Below are positions 10,154 through 20,407 of a stretch of DNA of 64,000 nucleotides, one piece after another. Below the pieces are notes generated by a model. The model was not told where the DNA came from, ran no database searches, and saw only the letters and a list, made by a program, of their open reading frames with translations. Each line of letters opens with the position of its first letter. Positions within the stretch are counted from its first letter, which is position 1. The translations under genes were made by a program, and so were the position numbers. The stretch is from Rhodoplanes sp. Lineage in GTDB: Bacteria; Pseudomonadota; Alphaproteobacteria; Rhizobiales; Xanthobacteraceae. Location: positions 118,731 to 182,730 of the forward strand of contig NZ_JACAAX010000006.1 in assembly GCF_013377085.1 (NCBI RefSeq). Reading direction: 5' to 3'.

Positions 10154-11083
10154 ATGACCGAGCAATCCGGCAGCGACCAATCCGGGACCGATCCGTCCGG
10201 CACCGATCCGTCCGTCGCGGCTCCGCCGATCGCGGGCGCGGCGGCCGCGGACCAGGCCGGCCAGTTCCCGATCGAGGTGGTCGACAGGGCGACCGACGAA
10301 CCCGCCCTGATCGTCGACGTGGAGGGATTCGAAGGCCCGCTCGACCTGCTGCTGGCGCTCGCCCGGCAGCAGAAGGTCGACCTGCACAAAATCTCGATCC
10401 TGGCGCTGGCCGAGCAGTATCTGATCTTCATCGAGGAGGCGCGGCGGCTGCGGCTCGAGCTCGCCGCCGACTATCTCGTGATGGCGGCTTGGCTCGCCTA
10501 CCTGAAATCCCGCCTGCTGCTGCCCGAGGGGGCGGAGCCCGAGGGCATGAGCGCGACCGACTTGGCCGCCGCCCTGGCGTTGCGCCTGAAGCGCCTGGAG
10601 GCGATCCGCGACGCCGCCAGCAAGCTGATGAGCCGGCCGCAGCTCGGCCGCGAGGTCTTTGGGCGCGGCGATCCCGAGCCGATCGAGGAGATCAAGCGGC
10701 CCGAATGGTCGGCGACCCTCTACGACCTGCTCTCGGCCTACGCGTCGCAGCGCCAGCGCCAGGCGCTCGCCCATGTGCGCATGAAGAAGCGCAACGTGTG
10801 GTCGCTCGCCGAGGCCCGCGATGTGCTGCAGCGCCTGGTCGGCGCCGCCGCCGAGGACTGGAGCGCGCTGGACGGCTTTCTCTTCACCTATGCGGTGGAG
10901 CCGGCGATGCGGCCGACCGTCTATGCCTCCAGCCTCGCCGCCCTGCTGGAGCTGGTGCGCGAGGGCGTGATGGATGTTCATCAGCCCACCGCATTCGCGC
11001 CCATTTATGTGCGCAAGCACACGGCGGCTCCCGACGATGACGTGCCGCCGCCGCCGTCCGCGGCGAGCGAGACCGTCCAATAA
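10154..11083 (+). CDS. scpA: Segregation and condensation protein A (kleisin)
   Basis: This 309-residue kleisin links SMC heads with ScpB to condense and segregate the chromosome. After a 50-residue disordered leader with repeated SGTDPSGTDPS units, the ScpA domain starts with the hallmark FEGPLDLLLALARQQKVDL. The SMC-neck-binding helices follow, and a C-terminal winged-helix segment ends near FAPIYVRKH. It lies 10 bp after nagZ and 15 bp before scpB, so the three are very likely one transcript. The smc gene is not in the window. Confidence 0.95.
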   Translation: MTEQSGSDQSGTDPSGTDPSVAAPPIAGAAAADQAGQFPIEVVDRATDEPALIVDVEGFEGPLDLLLALARQQKVDLHKISILALAEQYLIFIEEARRLRLELAADYLVMAAWLAYLKSRLLLPEGAEPEGMSATDLAAALALRLKRLEAIRDAASKLMSRPQLGREVFGRGDPEPIEEIKRPEWSATLYDLLSAYASQRQRQALAHVRMKKRNVWSLAEARDVLQRLVGAAAEDWSALDGFLFTYAVEPAMRPTVYASSLAALLELVREGVMDVHQPTAFAPIYVRKHTAAPDDDVPPPPSAASETVQ

Positions 11084-11098
11084 CAAGGGGATGCCGAG

Positions 11099-12178
11099 AT
11101 GAGCCGCGACGGATGGCGGATTGCGAAATTGGCCGAAGAGGCGACCATGATCCCCGAGAACGAGACGGGCCAGGGGGATGCGACGCCGGTTGGCGAGCCC
11201 GCGGCCGAGGTGGCGGCCGGAGGCCCGGCCGACATGATGGATTCGTCCGAGTCCGAGGTGCTGCACGGTGGCGAGGCGGGTGAGACCGCCGACGCGCCGG
11301 CGACCGAGGCCCATGCGACCGAAGTCGACGAGGACAGCGAATCCGCGGCCGAGTCGGCGGGCGAGACCGCCGGGCAGCCCGTCGAGGCGCTGGCAGCCGC
11401 CGAGGCGGCCCCGGCCGGCGACGACGAGGCCGGCCCCGAGACCCGGCCGGACGAGTTGCGCCTGATCGAGGCGCTGCTGTTCGCCGCCTCCGAGCCGCTC
11501 GACGAGAAGGCGCTGGGCAAGCGCCTGCCGTCGGGCACCGACGTCCACGCCGGCCTCAAGCGGCTGCAGCTCGAATACGCTCCGCGCGGCGTCAATCTGG
11601 TGCGGGTCGGCGGCAAGTGGGCGTTCCGCACCGCCAACGACCTCGCCTGGCTGCTCACTCACGAGGCTGCCGAGCCCAAGAAGCTGTCCCGTGCTGCCGT
11701 CGAGACCCTGGCCATCTGCGCCTACCACCAGCCGGTGACCCGGGCCGAGATCGAGGAGATTCGCGGCGTCGCCGTCGCCAAGGGCACGCTCGACGTGCTC
11801 ATGGAGACCGGCTGGATCCGTCCGCGCGGGCGTCGCAAGGCGCCGGGCCGCCCGGTGACCTACGGCACCACCGACCAGTTTTTGTCGCATTTCGGCCTCG
11901 AGGCGCTCGGCGATCTGCCGGGCCTCGACGAGCTGAAGGGGGCAGGGCTGTTCGACGGCCAGCTCCCGGGCGGCTTCGGCGTGCCCGCACCCTCCGACGA
12001 CCCCTCGCTGCGCGAGGACGAGGATCCGCTCGACGCCATCGAGCTCGATCTCGTCCTTGCTCCGCGCCCCGAGGAGCCGACCGCCGAGGAGGCGGCCGAG
12101 GAGCCGGAGGTTCGGGAGCCGGAGGCTGACGAGCCGCCGGCCGAGGAGGCACCGCAGCAGCGGGAAGAGGGCGACTGA
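11099..12178 (+). CDS. scpB: Segregation and condensation protein B
   Basis: This 359-residue ScpB dimer partner of ScpA has two winged-helix domains at about 115-290 (LRLIEALLFAASEPL through TTDQFLSHFGL). Long acidic, Ala/Glu-rich tails flank this core: residues 1-115, and about 310-359 with repeated EE/AEE. Typical ScpB is about 200 residues, so both tails are extra. The ATG at 11099 lies behind an AAGGGG ribosome site; an internal ATG at 11147 would also leave the core intact. Confidence 0.93.
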   Translation: MSRDGWRIAKLAEEATMIPENETGQGDATPVGEPAAEVAAGGPADMMDSSESEVLHGGEAGETADAPATEAHATEVDEDSESAAESAGETAGQPVEALAAAEAAPAGDDEAGPETRPDELRLIEALLFAASEPLDEKALGKRLPSGTDVHAGLKRLQLEYAPRGVNLVRVGGKWAFRTANDLAWLLTHEAAEPKKLSRAAVETLAICAYHQPVTRAEIEEIRGVAVAKGTLDVLMETGWIRPRGRRKAPGRPVTYGTTDQFLSHFGLEALGDLPGLDELKGAGLFDGQLPGGFGVPAPSDDPSLREDEDPLDAIELDLVLAPRPEEPTAEEAAEEPEVREPEADEPPAEEAPQQREEGD

Positions 12179-12200
12179 CCCCCAATCTGGAGCTCAGAGC

Positions 12201-12290
12201 CGTCATGGCCGGGCTTGTCCCGGCCATCTACGTCTGTCCTCACCGTTCTGCCGTGAAGGCGTGGATGCCCGCGACACGCGCGGGCATGAC
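12201..12290. repeat. Palindromic intergenic repeat, family B
   Basis: The left part has GTCATGGCCGGGCTTGTCC and CGGCCAT, and the right part GTGGATGCCCGC..GCGGGCATGAC, giving two small hairpins inside one larger inverted pair. It lies between scpB and tatA. Elements of this form are frequent in Rhizobiales genomes; a decayed relative is at 47174. Confidence 0.7.
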
Positions 12291-12462
12291 AGAATTCGAG
12301 GGTTCGCTCCAAATCTGCCGTGAGCCCCGGCAGCCATCCGCGTGGCCGTGCGCAATGGACGCGCGGGCGGTCCTTGTTTTTGGCGGATCGTCCGCCTAGG
12401 TTCTCGGCAAAACCGAAGGCGAGCCCCAAAAACGCGCGGCCCGTCGGTTGGAGGGTAGTCCG

Positions 12463-12708
12463 ATGGGTTCCATGAGCATCTGGCATTGGATCATCGTCAT
12501 CGGTGTGGTCTTGCTGCTGTTCGGCCGCGGCAAGATCTCCGAGATGATGGGTGACGTTGCCCAGGGCATCAAAGCGTTCAAGAAGGGGATGAGCGATGAC
12601 GACACCGTCAAGGTGGAGCCCGCCAAGCCCGGCGACCCGGTGAAGACCCTCGATCACCAGTCGGCCCAGTCGACGCAGCCGCAGCCCGAGAGCCGCAAGG
12701 TCGGCTGA
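12463..12708 (+). CDS. tatA: Twin-arginine translocase subunit TatA
   Basis: This 81-residue protein is the pore-forming component of the Tat system, which exports folded proteins. A short N-out transmembrane helix ([16 protein letters not shown], about 6-21) is followed by the invariant FGRGKI hinge and an amphipathic helix ([13 protein letters not shown]). A charged, disordered tail completes it. The ATG at 12463 has a GGAGGG ribosome site 8 bp upstream; a TTG at 12448 is less likely. tatB follows after 212 bp that contain only short CGTCCGGAC-type repeats. Confidence 0.96.
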   Translation: MGSMSIWHWIIVIGVVLLLFGRGKISEMMGDVAQGIKAFKKGMSDDDTVKVEPAKPGDPVKTLDHQSAQSTQPQPESRKVG

Positions 12709-12920
12709 CCCCAGTCCCGCACCGCGGGCCAGACGCACGCCGCGGGCCGGGGCCGCGCCGCGCGCCCAGGCGGCCCAGCCGAACCGCTTGAACCTTTGGT
12801 CGTTCTGCGGCAAACCGCTGGGCGTCGCGCCGGCGCATGCCGGCCAATGTGGGGCACGCGTCCGCCCGGACCTCGTCCGTCCGGACTTCGTCCGGCAGGA
12901 CCGTGACCGTCGGAGCCATA

Positions 12921-13451
12921 ATGTTCGACATCGGGTGGAGCGAGCTGCTGCTCATCGGCGTGGTCGCGCTGATCGCGATCGGGCCGAAGGAGCTGCCGGG
13001 CGTGCTGCGCGCCGTCGGCCAGTGGACCGGCAAGATCCGCCGCATGGCGGCCGAGTTCCAGGGGCAGTTCCAGGAGGCGCTGCGCGAGGCCGAGATGGCC
13101 GACCTGAAGAAGCATGTCGACGATCTCAACGACGCGGCGCGCTCCTTCACCAATTTCGATCCGATGGCCGAGCAGCCGAAGCCGGCCGCCCCGACCACCG
13201 TCTCCGATGTCGCGGGGGGCGATCCGCCGCCCCCGAGCGAGACCGCGTTGCCGGGTGAAGCCGCGGCGGCCGAGCCCGCGCCGCTGCCGGCCCCGAGCAG
13301 CGAGCCGATCGTCGCCAGCGGCGTGCCGGCCGAGACGCCGACGGCCCCGGCCGCGACCGCGCCTGCAACGGTCGAGCCTGTCGCGTCGGTGGCACCTGCC
13401 GGAGCCGAACCTCCCACGCCCGTGGCGCCGTCAGGGGACCGGCCGGCATGA
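12921..13451 (+). CDS. tatB: Twin-arginine translocase subunit TatB
   Basis: This 176-residue TatB begins [26 protein letters not shown], with the membrane helix, the conserved Glu in the helix and the GPKELP hinge. An amphipathic helix (about 24-75) and a long Pro/Ala-rich tail follow. It partners TatC as the receptor for RR signal peptides. The ATG at 12921 has GGAG 8 bp upstream, while the upstream in-frame extension is low-complexity Arg/Ser/Thr sequence with no family similarity. The last codons overlap tatC by the ATGA junction at 13448-13451, so translation is coupled. Confidence 0.95.
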   Translation: MFDIGWSELLLIGVVALIAIGPKELPGVLRAVGQWTGKIRRMAAEFQGQFQEALREAEMADLKKHVDDLNDAARSFTNFDPMAEQPKPAAPTTVSDVAGGDPPPPSETALPGEAAAAEPAPLPAPSSEPIVASGVPAETPTAPAATAPATVEPVASVAPAGAEPPTPVAPSGDRPA

Positions 13452-14284
13452 CCCACGAGGACATCGAGGCGACCAAGGCGCCGTTGATGGATCACCTGAT
13501 CGAGCTGCGCGCGCGGCTCATCAAGTCGCTCATCGCCTTCATGGTCATGTTCATCCTCTGCTTCGTCTTCGCCAAGCAGATCTACAACGTGCTGGTGTGG
13601 CCGTTCGTGTTCGTCGCCGGCCCGGAGAACTCCAAGTTCATCTACACGGCGCTCCTGGAGTACTTCGTCACCCAGCTCAAGCTCGCGATGTTCGGCGCCG
13701 TCTTTCTGGCGTTTCCGGTGATCGCGACGCAGATCTACATGTTCGTCGCCCCCGGCCTCTACCGCCACGAGCGGCAGGCCTTCCTGCCGTACCTCGTCGC
13801 GACGCCGGTGTTCTTCGTGCTCGGTTCGGCGGTGGTCTATTTCGTCGTCATGCCCATGATCGTGCGCTTCTCGCTCGGCATGCAGCAGCTCGGCAGCCCC
13901 GACAACGCCGAGATCCAGCTCCTGCCCAAGGTCGGCGAGTATCTGTCCCTGATGATGAGCCTGGTGCTCGCCTTCGGGGTGGCGTTCCAGCTCCCCGTGA
14001 TCCTGACGCTGCTCGGCCGCATCGGCATCGTCACGGCCGACATGCTCAAGGAGAAGCGGCGCTACTTCATCGTCGGCGCCTTCATCATCGCCGCGGTGCT
14101 CACGCCGCCCGACGTGCTCTCGCAGCTCTCGCTGGCGATCCCGCTGCTGATCCTCTACGAGGGCGCCATCGTCGCGGTCCGCATCGTCGAGAAGAAGGCG
14201 GCGGCCGAAAAGGCCGAAAAGGCCGAAAAGGCCGCCAAGGCGTCCGGGGGCCCGCCCGATCCGGCCTCGACGCCGGCCGGCTAG
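13448..14284 (+). CDS. tatC: Twin-arginine translocase subunit TatC
   Basis: This 278-residue, six-helix membrane protein binds twin-arginine signal peptides. The cytoplasmic N-terminus carries the conserved [14 protein letters not shown]. The first cytoplasmic loop has the family's conserved Phe-Pro region, and hydrophobic spans are visible at about 24-45, 75-100, 115-140, 160-185, 198-215 and 218-240. The C-terminus is an unusual charged tail of repeated AEKAEKAEK units. Its start overlaps the tatB stop by 4 bp. No twin-arginine substrate gene is obvious next to it. Confidence 0.96.
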   Translation: MTHEDIEATKAPLMDHLIELRARLIKSLIAFMVMFILCFVFAKQIYNVLVWPFVFVAGPENSKFIYTALLEYFVTQLKLAMFGAVFLAFPVIATQIYMFVAPGLYRHERQAFLPYLVATPVFFVLGSAVVYFVVMPMIVRFSLGMQQLGSPDNAEIQLLPKVGEYLSLMMSLVLAFGVAFQLPVILTLLGRIGIVTADMLKEKRRYFIVGAFIIAAVLTPPDVLSQLSLAIPLLILYEGAIVAVRIVEKKAAAEKAEKAEKAAKASGGPPDPASTPAG

Positions 14285-14369
14285 ACCGGCCGGCCCGTCG
14301 CATCCGGCCGGGTGCGACGGTGGTATAAGGGCGTTCCGATTCTCCGCCGACACCTCTGAGCCGAGCTCC

Positions 14370-15806
14370 ATGTACGACATCCGCTGGATTCGCGAGAACC
14401 GTGCCGCGTTCGACCGTGGGCTGTCCCGTCGGGGCATCGAGCCCTTCACGGACGAGATCCTCGTCCTCGACGAGCGCCGCCGCGCCGCCATCGGGGCGCT
14501 CGAGGCCGCGCAGGCGCGCCGTAACGCCGCCTCGAAGGAGATCGGCGAGGCCAAGAAGCGCAAGGACGAGGCCGCGGCGAAAGCCCTGATGGATGAGGTC
14601 GCCGGTCTCAAGACCTCTATCCCGGCCATGGAGGCCGAGGAGAAGGAGGCGTCCGCCGCGCTCGACGAGGTGTTGGCGCAGATCCCCAATACGCCGCTCG
14701 ACGACGTGCCGGACGGCGCCGACGAGCATGGCAATGTCGAGCACCATCGCTTCGGCGCGCCGCCAAAGCTCGACTTCACGCCGCGCCAGCATTTCGAGCT
14801 CGGCGAAGGCCTCGAGCAGATGGACTTCGAGGCGGCGGCCAAACTGTCGGGCGCCCGGTTCGTCGTGTTGAAAAACAAGCTCGCCCGGCTGGAGCGGGCG
14901 CTCGCCCAGTTCATGCTGGATCTCCACACCACCGAGCACGGCTACACCGAGGTGTCGCCGCCGCTCCTGGTGCGCGACGACGCCATGTTCGGCACGGCGC
15001 AGCTTCCGAAGTTTTTGGACGACCAGTTCGCCGTCTACCGCGAGGCGACCGTCGCGGACCGCGAGAACCGCGCCATCGAGCGCACCCTGACCGAGCTCGC
15101 CGAGCGCGAGGTCGCTCACGAATGGGTCGGCGAGCGGCTGGCGCGGCTTCGCGACGCCGCCGGCGAGGCCGAGACCCGCGAGGCGCGCCAGCAGCGCATG
15201 TGGCTGATCCCGACCGCCGAGGTGCCGCTGACCAATCTGGTCCGCGAGCAGATCGTCGACGAGGAGGCGCTGCCGCTGCGGCTCACGGCCGGAACGTATT
15301 GTTTTCGTGCGGAAGCGGGCGCCGCCGGACGCGACACCCGCGGCATGATCCGCCAGCACCAGTTCTACAAGGTCGAGCTGGTCTCGGTGACGACGCCGGA
15401 GAAGAGTCGCGACGAGCACGAGCGCATGCTCGCCTGCGCCGAGGAGGTGCTGCGCCGCCTCGGGCTGCACTACCGCGTGATGACGCTGTGCACCGGCGAC
15501 ATGGGCTTCGCCTCCCAGAAGACCTACGACATCGAGGTGTGGCTGCCGGGGCAGGGCCTGTTTCGCGAGATCTCGTCCTGCTCGGTGTGCGGCGAGTTCC
15601 AGGCGCGTCGCATGGGCGCGCGCTATCGCACCACCGAAGGGCGTGCGGTGCGCCACGTCCACACGCTCAACGGCTCGGGCGTCGCGGTCGGCCGCGCCCT
15701 CGTCGCCGTGATGGAGAACTACCAGCAGGCGGACGGGTCGATCGCCGTGCCCGACGTGCTGCAGCCCTATATGGGCGGACTGAAGGTCATCGAGGCGACG
15801 GCGTGA
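14370..15806 (+). CDS. serS: Seryl-tRNA synthetase with an internal insertion
   Basis: This 478-residue class II synthetase charges tRNA-Ser. The N-terminal coiled-coil arm that grips the tRNA variable loop covers about 30-105. Motif 2 is [19 protein letters not shown] at about 310 and motif 3 is [18 protein letters not shown] near 440. Typical bacterial SerRS has 420-430 residues. The excess is an Arg/Glu/Ala-rich, probably helical block at about 226-277, between FAVYREA and MWLIPTAEV, inside the catalytic domain where most enzymes have a short loop. Confidence 0.95.
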   Translation: MYDIRWIRENRAAFDRGLSRRGIEPFTDEILVLDERRRAAIGALEAAQARRNAASKEIGEAKKRKDEAAAKALMDEVAGLKTSIPAMEAEEKEASAALDEVLAQIPNTPLDDVPDGADEHGNVEHHRFGAPPKLDFTPRQHFELGEGLEQMDFEAAAKLSGARFVVLKNKLARLERALAQFMLDLHTTEHGYTEVSPPLLVRDDAMFGTAQLPKFLDDQFAVYREATVADRENRAIERTLTELAEREVAHEWVGERLARLRDAAGEAETREARQQRMWLIPTAEVPLTNLVREQIVDEEALPLRLTAGTYCFRAEAGAAGRDTRGMIRQHQFYKVELVSVTTPEKSRDEHERMLACAEEVLRRLGLHYRVMTLCTGDMGFASQKTYDIEVWLPGQGLFREISSCSVCGEFQARRMGARYRTTEGRAVRHVHTLNGSGVAVGRALVAVMENYQQADGSIAVPDVLQPYMGGLKVIEATA

Positions 15807-15838
15807 GAGCGACCGTATCGACCTCGTCACATACCGCG

Positions 15839-15945
15839 GTCGTTCCGGGGCGCGGGCCGAAGGCTCGCGAACCCGGAATCCAGCGGCAGGCTCCTGCTTC
15901 GCGGGTGGATTCCGGGTTCGCGCTTTCAGCGCGCCCCGGAATGAC
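15839..15945. repeat. Palindromic intergenic repeat, family A
   Basis: The outer arms GTTCCGGGGCGCG and CGCGCCCCGGAATGAC are inverted. The inner arms GAACCCGGAATCCAGC and GTGGATTCCGGGTTCGC are inverted too. It occupies nearly all of the gap between serS and surE. Confidence 0.88.
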
Positions 15946-15984
15946 GGCTGCCGGGCAGGATCTGTATTGGAGCAGATTTCGCTG

Positions 15985-16749
15985 ATGCGTATCCTGGTCA
16001 CCAACGACGACGGCATCAACGCGCCCGGGCTCGACGTCTGCGTCGAGATCGCCCGCGCGCTCGCAGACGACGTCTGGGTCGTCGCCCCCGAGTTCGACCA
16101 GTCCGGCGTCTCGCATTCGCTGTCGCTCAACGATCCGCTGCGGCTGCGCGCCATCGACGAGCGCCGCTTCGCCGTGAAGGGCACGCCGACCGACTGCGTC
16201 ATCATGGGGGTGCGCCACATCGTCGAGGGGAAGGCGCCCGACCTCGTGCTCTCCGGCGTCAATCGCGGCTCCAACACGGCCGAGGACGTCACCTATTCGG
16301 GCACCATCGCCGGCGCCATCGAGGGCACGATCCTGGGGATTCCCTCGATCGCGCTGTCGCAGGCCTACGGGGCCGACAGCCGCCAGCGGCCGCACTGGGA
16401 AACGGCGCTCCGCCATGCGCCGGATCTGGTGCGAAAGGTGCTCGACACCGGCATGCCGCGCGACGTGCTGGTCAACATCAACTTTCCCGACTGCACGCCG
16501 GACGGCGTCAAGGGCATCGCGGTGGCGACGCAGGGCAAGCGCGACCAGGAATGGATCCGCATCGATCCGCGCCAGGACGGCCGCGGCAATCCGTATTTCT
16601 GGATCGCCTTTTCGCGCGGTCCGAAGCCCGAGCCGTCCAGCGGCACGGATCTCGCCGGGATCGCCGCCGGGCGCATCACGGTGACGCCGCTGCGGATCGA
16701 CCTGACCGACGAGCCGTTCATGACCAAGCTCGCCGAAGTGTTCGGGTAG
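15985..16749 (+). CDS. surE: 5'/3'-nucleotidase SurE
   Basis: This is a 254-residue metal-dependent nucleoside monophosphate phosphatase. The N-terminal strand ILVTNDDGINAPGL holds the metal-binding Asp pair (8-9). SGVSHSLSL supplies the conserved Ser, and SGVNRGSNTAEDVTYSGT the metal-binding Asn and phosphate-binding residues. The ATG at 15985 has GGAG about 12 bp upstream. With pcm and nlpD further along, this preserves the ancient surE-pcm-nlpD neighbourhood of Proteobacteria. Confidence 0.95.
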   Translation: MRILVTNDDGINAPGLDVCVEIARALADDVWVVAPEFDQSGVSHSLSLNDPLRLRAIDERRFAVKGTPTDCVIMGVRHIVEGKAPDLVLSGVNRGSNTAEDVTYSGTIAGAIEGTILGIPSIALSQAYGADSRQRPHWETALRHAPDLVRKVLDTGMPRDVLVNINFPDCTPDGVKGIAVATQGKRDQEWIRIDPRQDGRGNPYFWIAFSRGPKPEPSSGTDLAGIAAGRITVTPLRIDLTDEPFMTKLAEVFG

Positions 16750-16750
16750 G

Positions 16751-16850
16751 GCGAGTAGCGAATGGCGATTGGCGAGTAGGGGGCCGGCTAGGGGCCAGTC
16801 GTTGTTCCCGCTCCCCGCTCCCTACTCCCCAATCGCCATTCGCTACCCGC
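16751..16850. repeat. Inverted repeat between convergent surE and response regulator
   Basis: The left arm GCGAGTAGCGAATGGCGATT and the right arm AATCGCCATTCGCTAC are inverted around a roughly 60-bp centre. A second nested pair, GAGTAGGG and CCCTACTC, lies inside. It starts two bases after the surE stop codon. It may act as an mRNA 3' stem for surE. Confidence 0.8.
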
Positions 16851-16856
16851 GACCAT

Positions 16857-16893
16857 GAAAAAATCCGGGCCGACCATGGGTCGACCCGGATCG
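16857..16893 (-). terminator. Rho-independent terminator of the response regulator gene
   Basis: Read on the minus strand, the stem ATCCGGGTCGA pairs with TCGGCCCGGAT (one G-U) around a CCCATGG loop. Six T residues follow. It lies 25 bp downstream of the response-regulator stop codon. Confidence 0.85.
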
Positions 16894-16917
16894 AACAATC
16901 TTGCCGAGGCGAGGCGG

Positions 16918-17304
16918 TCAGGCGGCGGCGCGCTCGAAGGCCAGCGAGAGAATCTTGCCGAGGTTTTCCTGCTGGAACGGCTTCTGCAGGGTCGGGCGGT
17001 TCATGAACCGCTCGGGCAGGCCGCGCTCGCCATAACCGGTCGCGAACACGAAGGGCAGGCCACGCGCCTCGAGGATCTCGGCGACCGGGCTGACGGTCTG
17101 GCCGTTGAGATTGACGTCGAGGATCGCCATGTCGAACTCGCCGGTCCTGGCCAGCTTGATGGCGTCTTCGATCCGCCCCACCGCCCCGGCGATGGTGTAA
17201 CCGAGATCGCCCAGCATGTCCTCCAGCAGCATTCGGATCATGATCTCGTCCTCGACGACGAGGATGTTCTTTGATTCGGCGGCCAGGTTCACAGCCTTGT
17301 CCAT
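16918..17304 (-). CDS. Single-domain response regulator (CheY-like receiver)
   Basis: This 128-residue stand-alone receiver domain has the acidic pocket EDE at 18-20, the phospho-acceptor Asp63 in ILDVNLNG, the conserved Thr89 in FATG and Lys108 in LQKPF. No output domain is attached, so it likely passes phosphate within a relay, or docks on a partner such as a flagellar or general-stress protein. Two ATG codons are adjacent; the second (17304) is chosen because GGAG lies 5 bp before it but only 2 bp before the first (17307). No histidine kinase gene is nearby. Confidence 0.92.
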   Translation of the reverse strand: MDKAVNLAAESKNILVVEDEIMIRMLLEDMLGDLGYTIAGAVGRIEDAIKLARTGEFDMAILDVNLNGQTVSPVAEILEARGLPFVFATGYGERGLPERFMNRPTLQKPFQQENLGKILSLAFERAAA

Positions 17305-17628
17305 CATTGCTCCGTCCTATATTCCCTTTCGCCGGCGTGATGATTGTCCGGGCGGAACCCGGATCACCACGAACGTCCCCCCGGGCGACCAAGGGTCTGC
17401 CGATTATCCGTCCTTTGTAACAGCCGTTCACGGCGCGCGGAATGCGCCGACCGTCGGCTCGAACGAACAAACCCGTGAACCAATCCATTCGGGCCGGATT
17501 GGTTCCTCCGGATCGGCGATATTATAACCGTAATTGGCTAGCGCTGGTTGTATGGTCGGTGAGGACCGAATGGGGCAAGTTGGCGATGGCCGCCGCGCCG
17601 CGGCCCCGCCGAAAAGGACATCGGGCCC

Positions 17629-18282
17629 ATGACGACCCTCGCCGATCAGCGTATCGGCCGAATGGAGTTCCTCCTCAACCTCCGCCGCCGCGGCATCGCG
17701 GATGCGGGCGTGCTGCGCGCCATGGACGAGGTGCCGCGCGACCAGTTCGTGCGCGACGAGGACATCGAGGCCGCCTATGCGGACCAGGCGATGCCGATTG
17801 CCTGTGGACAGACGATCAGCCAGCCCTATGTGGTCGCCTACATGACCGAGCGGCTCGCCGTGGAGCCGACCCATCGGGTGCTCGAGGTCGGCACCGGCTC
17901 CGGTTATCAGGCCGCCGTGCTGTCGCGGCTCGCGCACGTCGTGGTGAGCATCGAGCGCTACCGCACGCTCGCCGACGCCGCGCGGACGAAATTCGAGGCG
18001 CTCGGCTACGGCAATATCGAGGTCGTGGTCGGCGACGGGCTGAAGGGCGTTCCGGAGCGCGCGCCTTTCGACCGCATCCTGGTGACGGCCGCGGCCGAGT
18101 CGATTCCACGCGCGCTCACCGAGCAACTGGTCGAGGGCGGCATGATGGTGTTGCCGGTCGGGCCCCATGACGGCGCCCAGATCATCGTGCGGCTGACCAA
18201 GTCGGCGCAGGGGCTGGTGCGGGAGAATTTCATCGCGGTGCGATTCGTTCCGCTGCTGCCCGGCCAGGCGCGCGAGCTGTAG
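17629..18282 (+). CDS. pcm: Protein-L-isoaspartate O-methyltransferase
   Basis: This 217-residue SAM-dependent methyltransferase repairs isoaspartyl damage in proteins. The SAM motif I is [15 protein letters not shown] (about 84-98). The family-specific [13 protein letters not shown] segment, which contacts the substrate, precedes it at about 61. The C-terminal [14 protein letters not shown] is also diagnostic. It is separated from surE by the inverted repeat and the opposite-strand response regulator. Confidence 0.95.
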   Translation: MTTLADQRIGRMEFLLNLRRRGIADAGVLRAMDEVPRDQFVRDEDIEAAYADQAMPIACGQTISQPYVVAYMTERLAVEPTHRVLEVGTGSGYQAAVLSRLAHVVVSIERYRTLADAARTKFEALGYGNIEVVVGDGLKGVPERAPFDRILVTAAAESIPRALTEQLVEGGMMVLPVGPHDGAQIIVRLTKSAQGLVRENFIAVRFVPLLPGQAREL

Positions 18283-18427
18283 TGGCGTTCCGGCCACGCT
18301 GCCGGCCCCGCAAGCCCGAATAGCGTCCGGACGGGGTTGCCGTTCCGCCTGGAGGCCCCGATATGTCGCCGGGCGGCTCGGCCGCGCCAAAAATCCCCCG
18401 ATCGCCCGCCGGAGCCGCCTGCCTTCA

Positions 18428-19350
<923 letters not shown>

Positions 19351-19354
<4 letters not shown>

Positions 19355-20118
19355 TCTCGAATCTGCGGGCGGTGCGCGCCATCTACATGTTCGAGATGTC
19401 CCGCACGGCGCGGACGCTCCTGCAGAGCATCGTCTCGCCGGTGCTGTCGACCTCGCTCTATTTCATCGTGTTCGGGGCGGCGATCGGGTCGCGCATCAGC
19501 GAGATCGACGGGGTGCCCTACGGCGCCTTCATCGTGCCCGGGCTGATCATGCTGCTGCTCTTGACCCAGAGCGTCGCCAACGCCTCGTTCGGCATCTATT
19601 TTCCGCGCTTCACCGGGACCATCTACGAGATCCTCTCGGCGCCGGTGTCCTATGGGGAAATCGTGCTCGGCTATGTCGGGGCCGCGGCCACAAAGTCGGT
19701 CATTCTCGGCCTGATCGTGCTCGCCACCGCCGGCGTGTTCGTGCCGCTGCGCATCGCCCATCCGGTCTGGATGCTCGCCTTCCTGGTGCTCACCGCCGTG
19801 ACGTTCAGCCTGCTCGGCTTCATCATCGGCATCTGGGCGGAGGGGTTCGAGAGGCTGCAGCTCGTGCCGCTCCTGGTGATCACGCCGCTGACCTTCTTGG
19901 GCGGCACCTTCTACTCGATCTCGGTGCTCCCGCCCCCATGGCAGACCGTGGCCCTGTTCAATCCTGTCGTGTACCTGATCTCGGGCTTCCGCTGGAGCTT
20001 CTTCGAGACCGCCGACGTCCATGTCGGGGTCAGCCTGGCCATGACGCTGTTGTTCCTGGGGCTTTGCCTCGCCGGCATCGCCTGGATCTTCCGGACCGGC
20101 TATCGCCTGAAAGCATGA
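19351..20118 (+). CDS. ABC-2 type exporter permease
   Basis: This 255-residue integral membrane protein has six hydrophobic spans and belongs to the ABC-2 permease family (NodJ/DrrB-like). Recognisable pieces are the [23 protein letters not shown] segment, split across two helices, and the conserved [17 protein letters not shown] re-entrant region near 190. It is translationally coupled to the ATPase by a 4-bp overlap. The pair would form a homodimeric exporter. It is placed between pcm and the nlpD-like gene, where many Proteobacteria have no transporter. Confidence 0.92.
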
Positions 20119-20196
20119 TCGGCAGGGCGGGGGGAGGCGCCGACACGGAGCGCCGCCGGCCGCTGGACGGGCGGCAGCCGGCGGTTGTTGCCAATA

Positions 20197-20211
20197 GAAC
20201 GTAAATAGAAC
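20197..20211. promoter_or_regulatory. Candidate LexA-like box (GAAC-N7-GAAC)
   Basis: The sequence GAACGTAAATAGAAC is the exact complement of the alphaproteobacterial LexA consensus GTTC-N7-GTTC, with an AT-rich spacer. It lies in the intergenic region about 200 bp upstream of the nlpD-like gene. That gene is not a usual SOS member, so this may be chance. Confidence 0.35.
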
Positions 20212-20325
20212 ATAACGGGATCGTAAAGGAGCCGGCCATTTACCAAGCAGCGGCGCCGAAACGAAAATACTCGCCGCGGGTTCCATTGTAATCGTAAAGG
20301 AAACGTCTTTGCCGACCGGCGAGGG

Positions 20326-20340
20326 TTAAATCAATCTTTA
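20326..20340 (+). promoter_or_regulatory. Candidate CtrA box upstream of nlpD-like gene
   Basis: The sequence TTAA-N7-TTTA differs by one base from the CtrA consensus TTAA-N7-TTAA. A further TTAAC half-site is about 12 bp downstream. It lies 68 bp upstream of the ATG of a cell-wall gene, a class often under CtrA control in alphaproteobacteria. Confidence 0.35.
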
Positions 20341-20407
20341 CTCGACCGGTGCTTAACTCACTCGCGTATCCGTTGCCGTGTGTCCGTCGCGTAGAGTGAG
20401 TAAGCCG

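Noticed and set aside
16751..16893. Repeated CGCCATTCGC sequences considered as a CRISPR array
   Set aside because: There is only one inverted pair followed by a terminator stem, with no regular spacers or cas genes.
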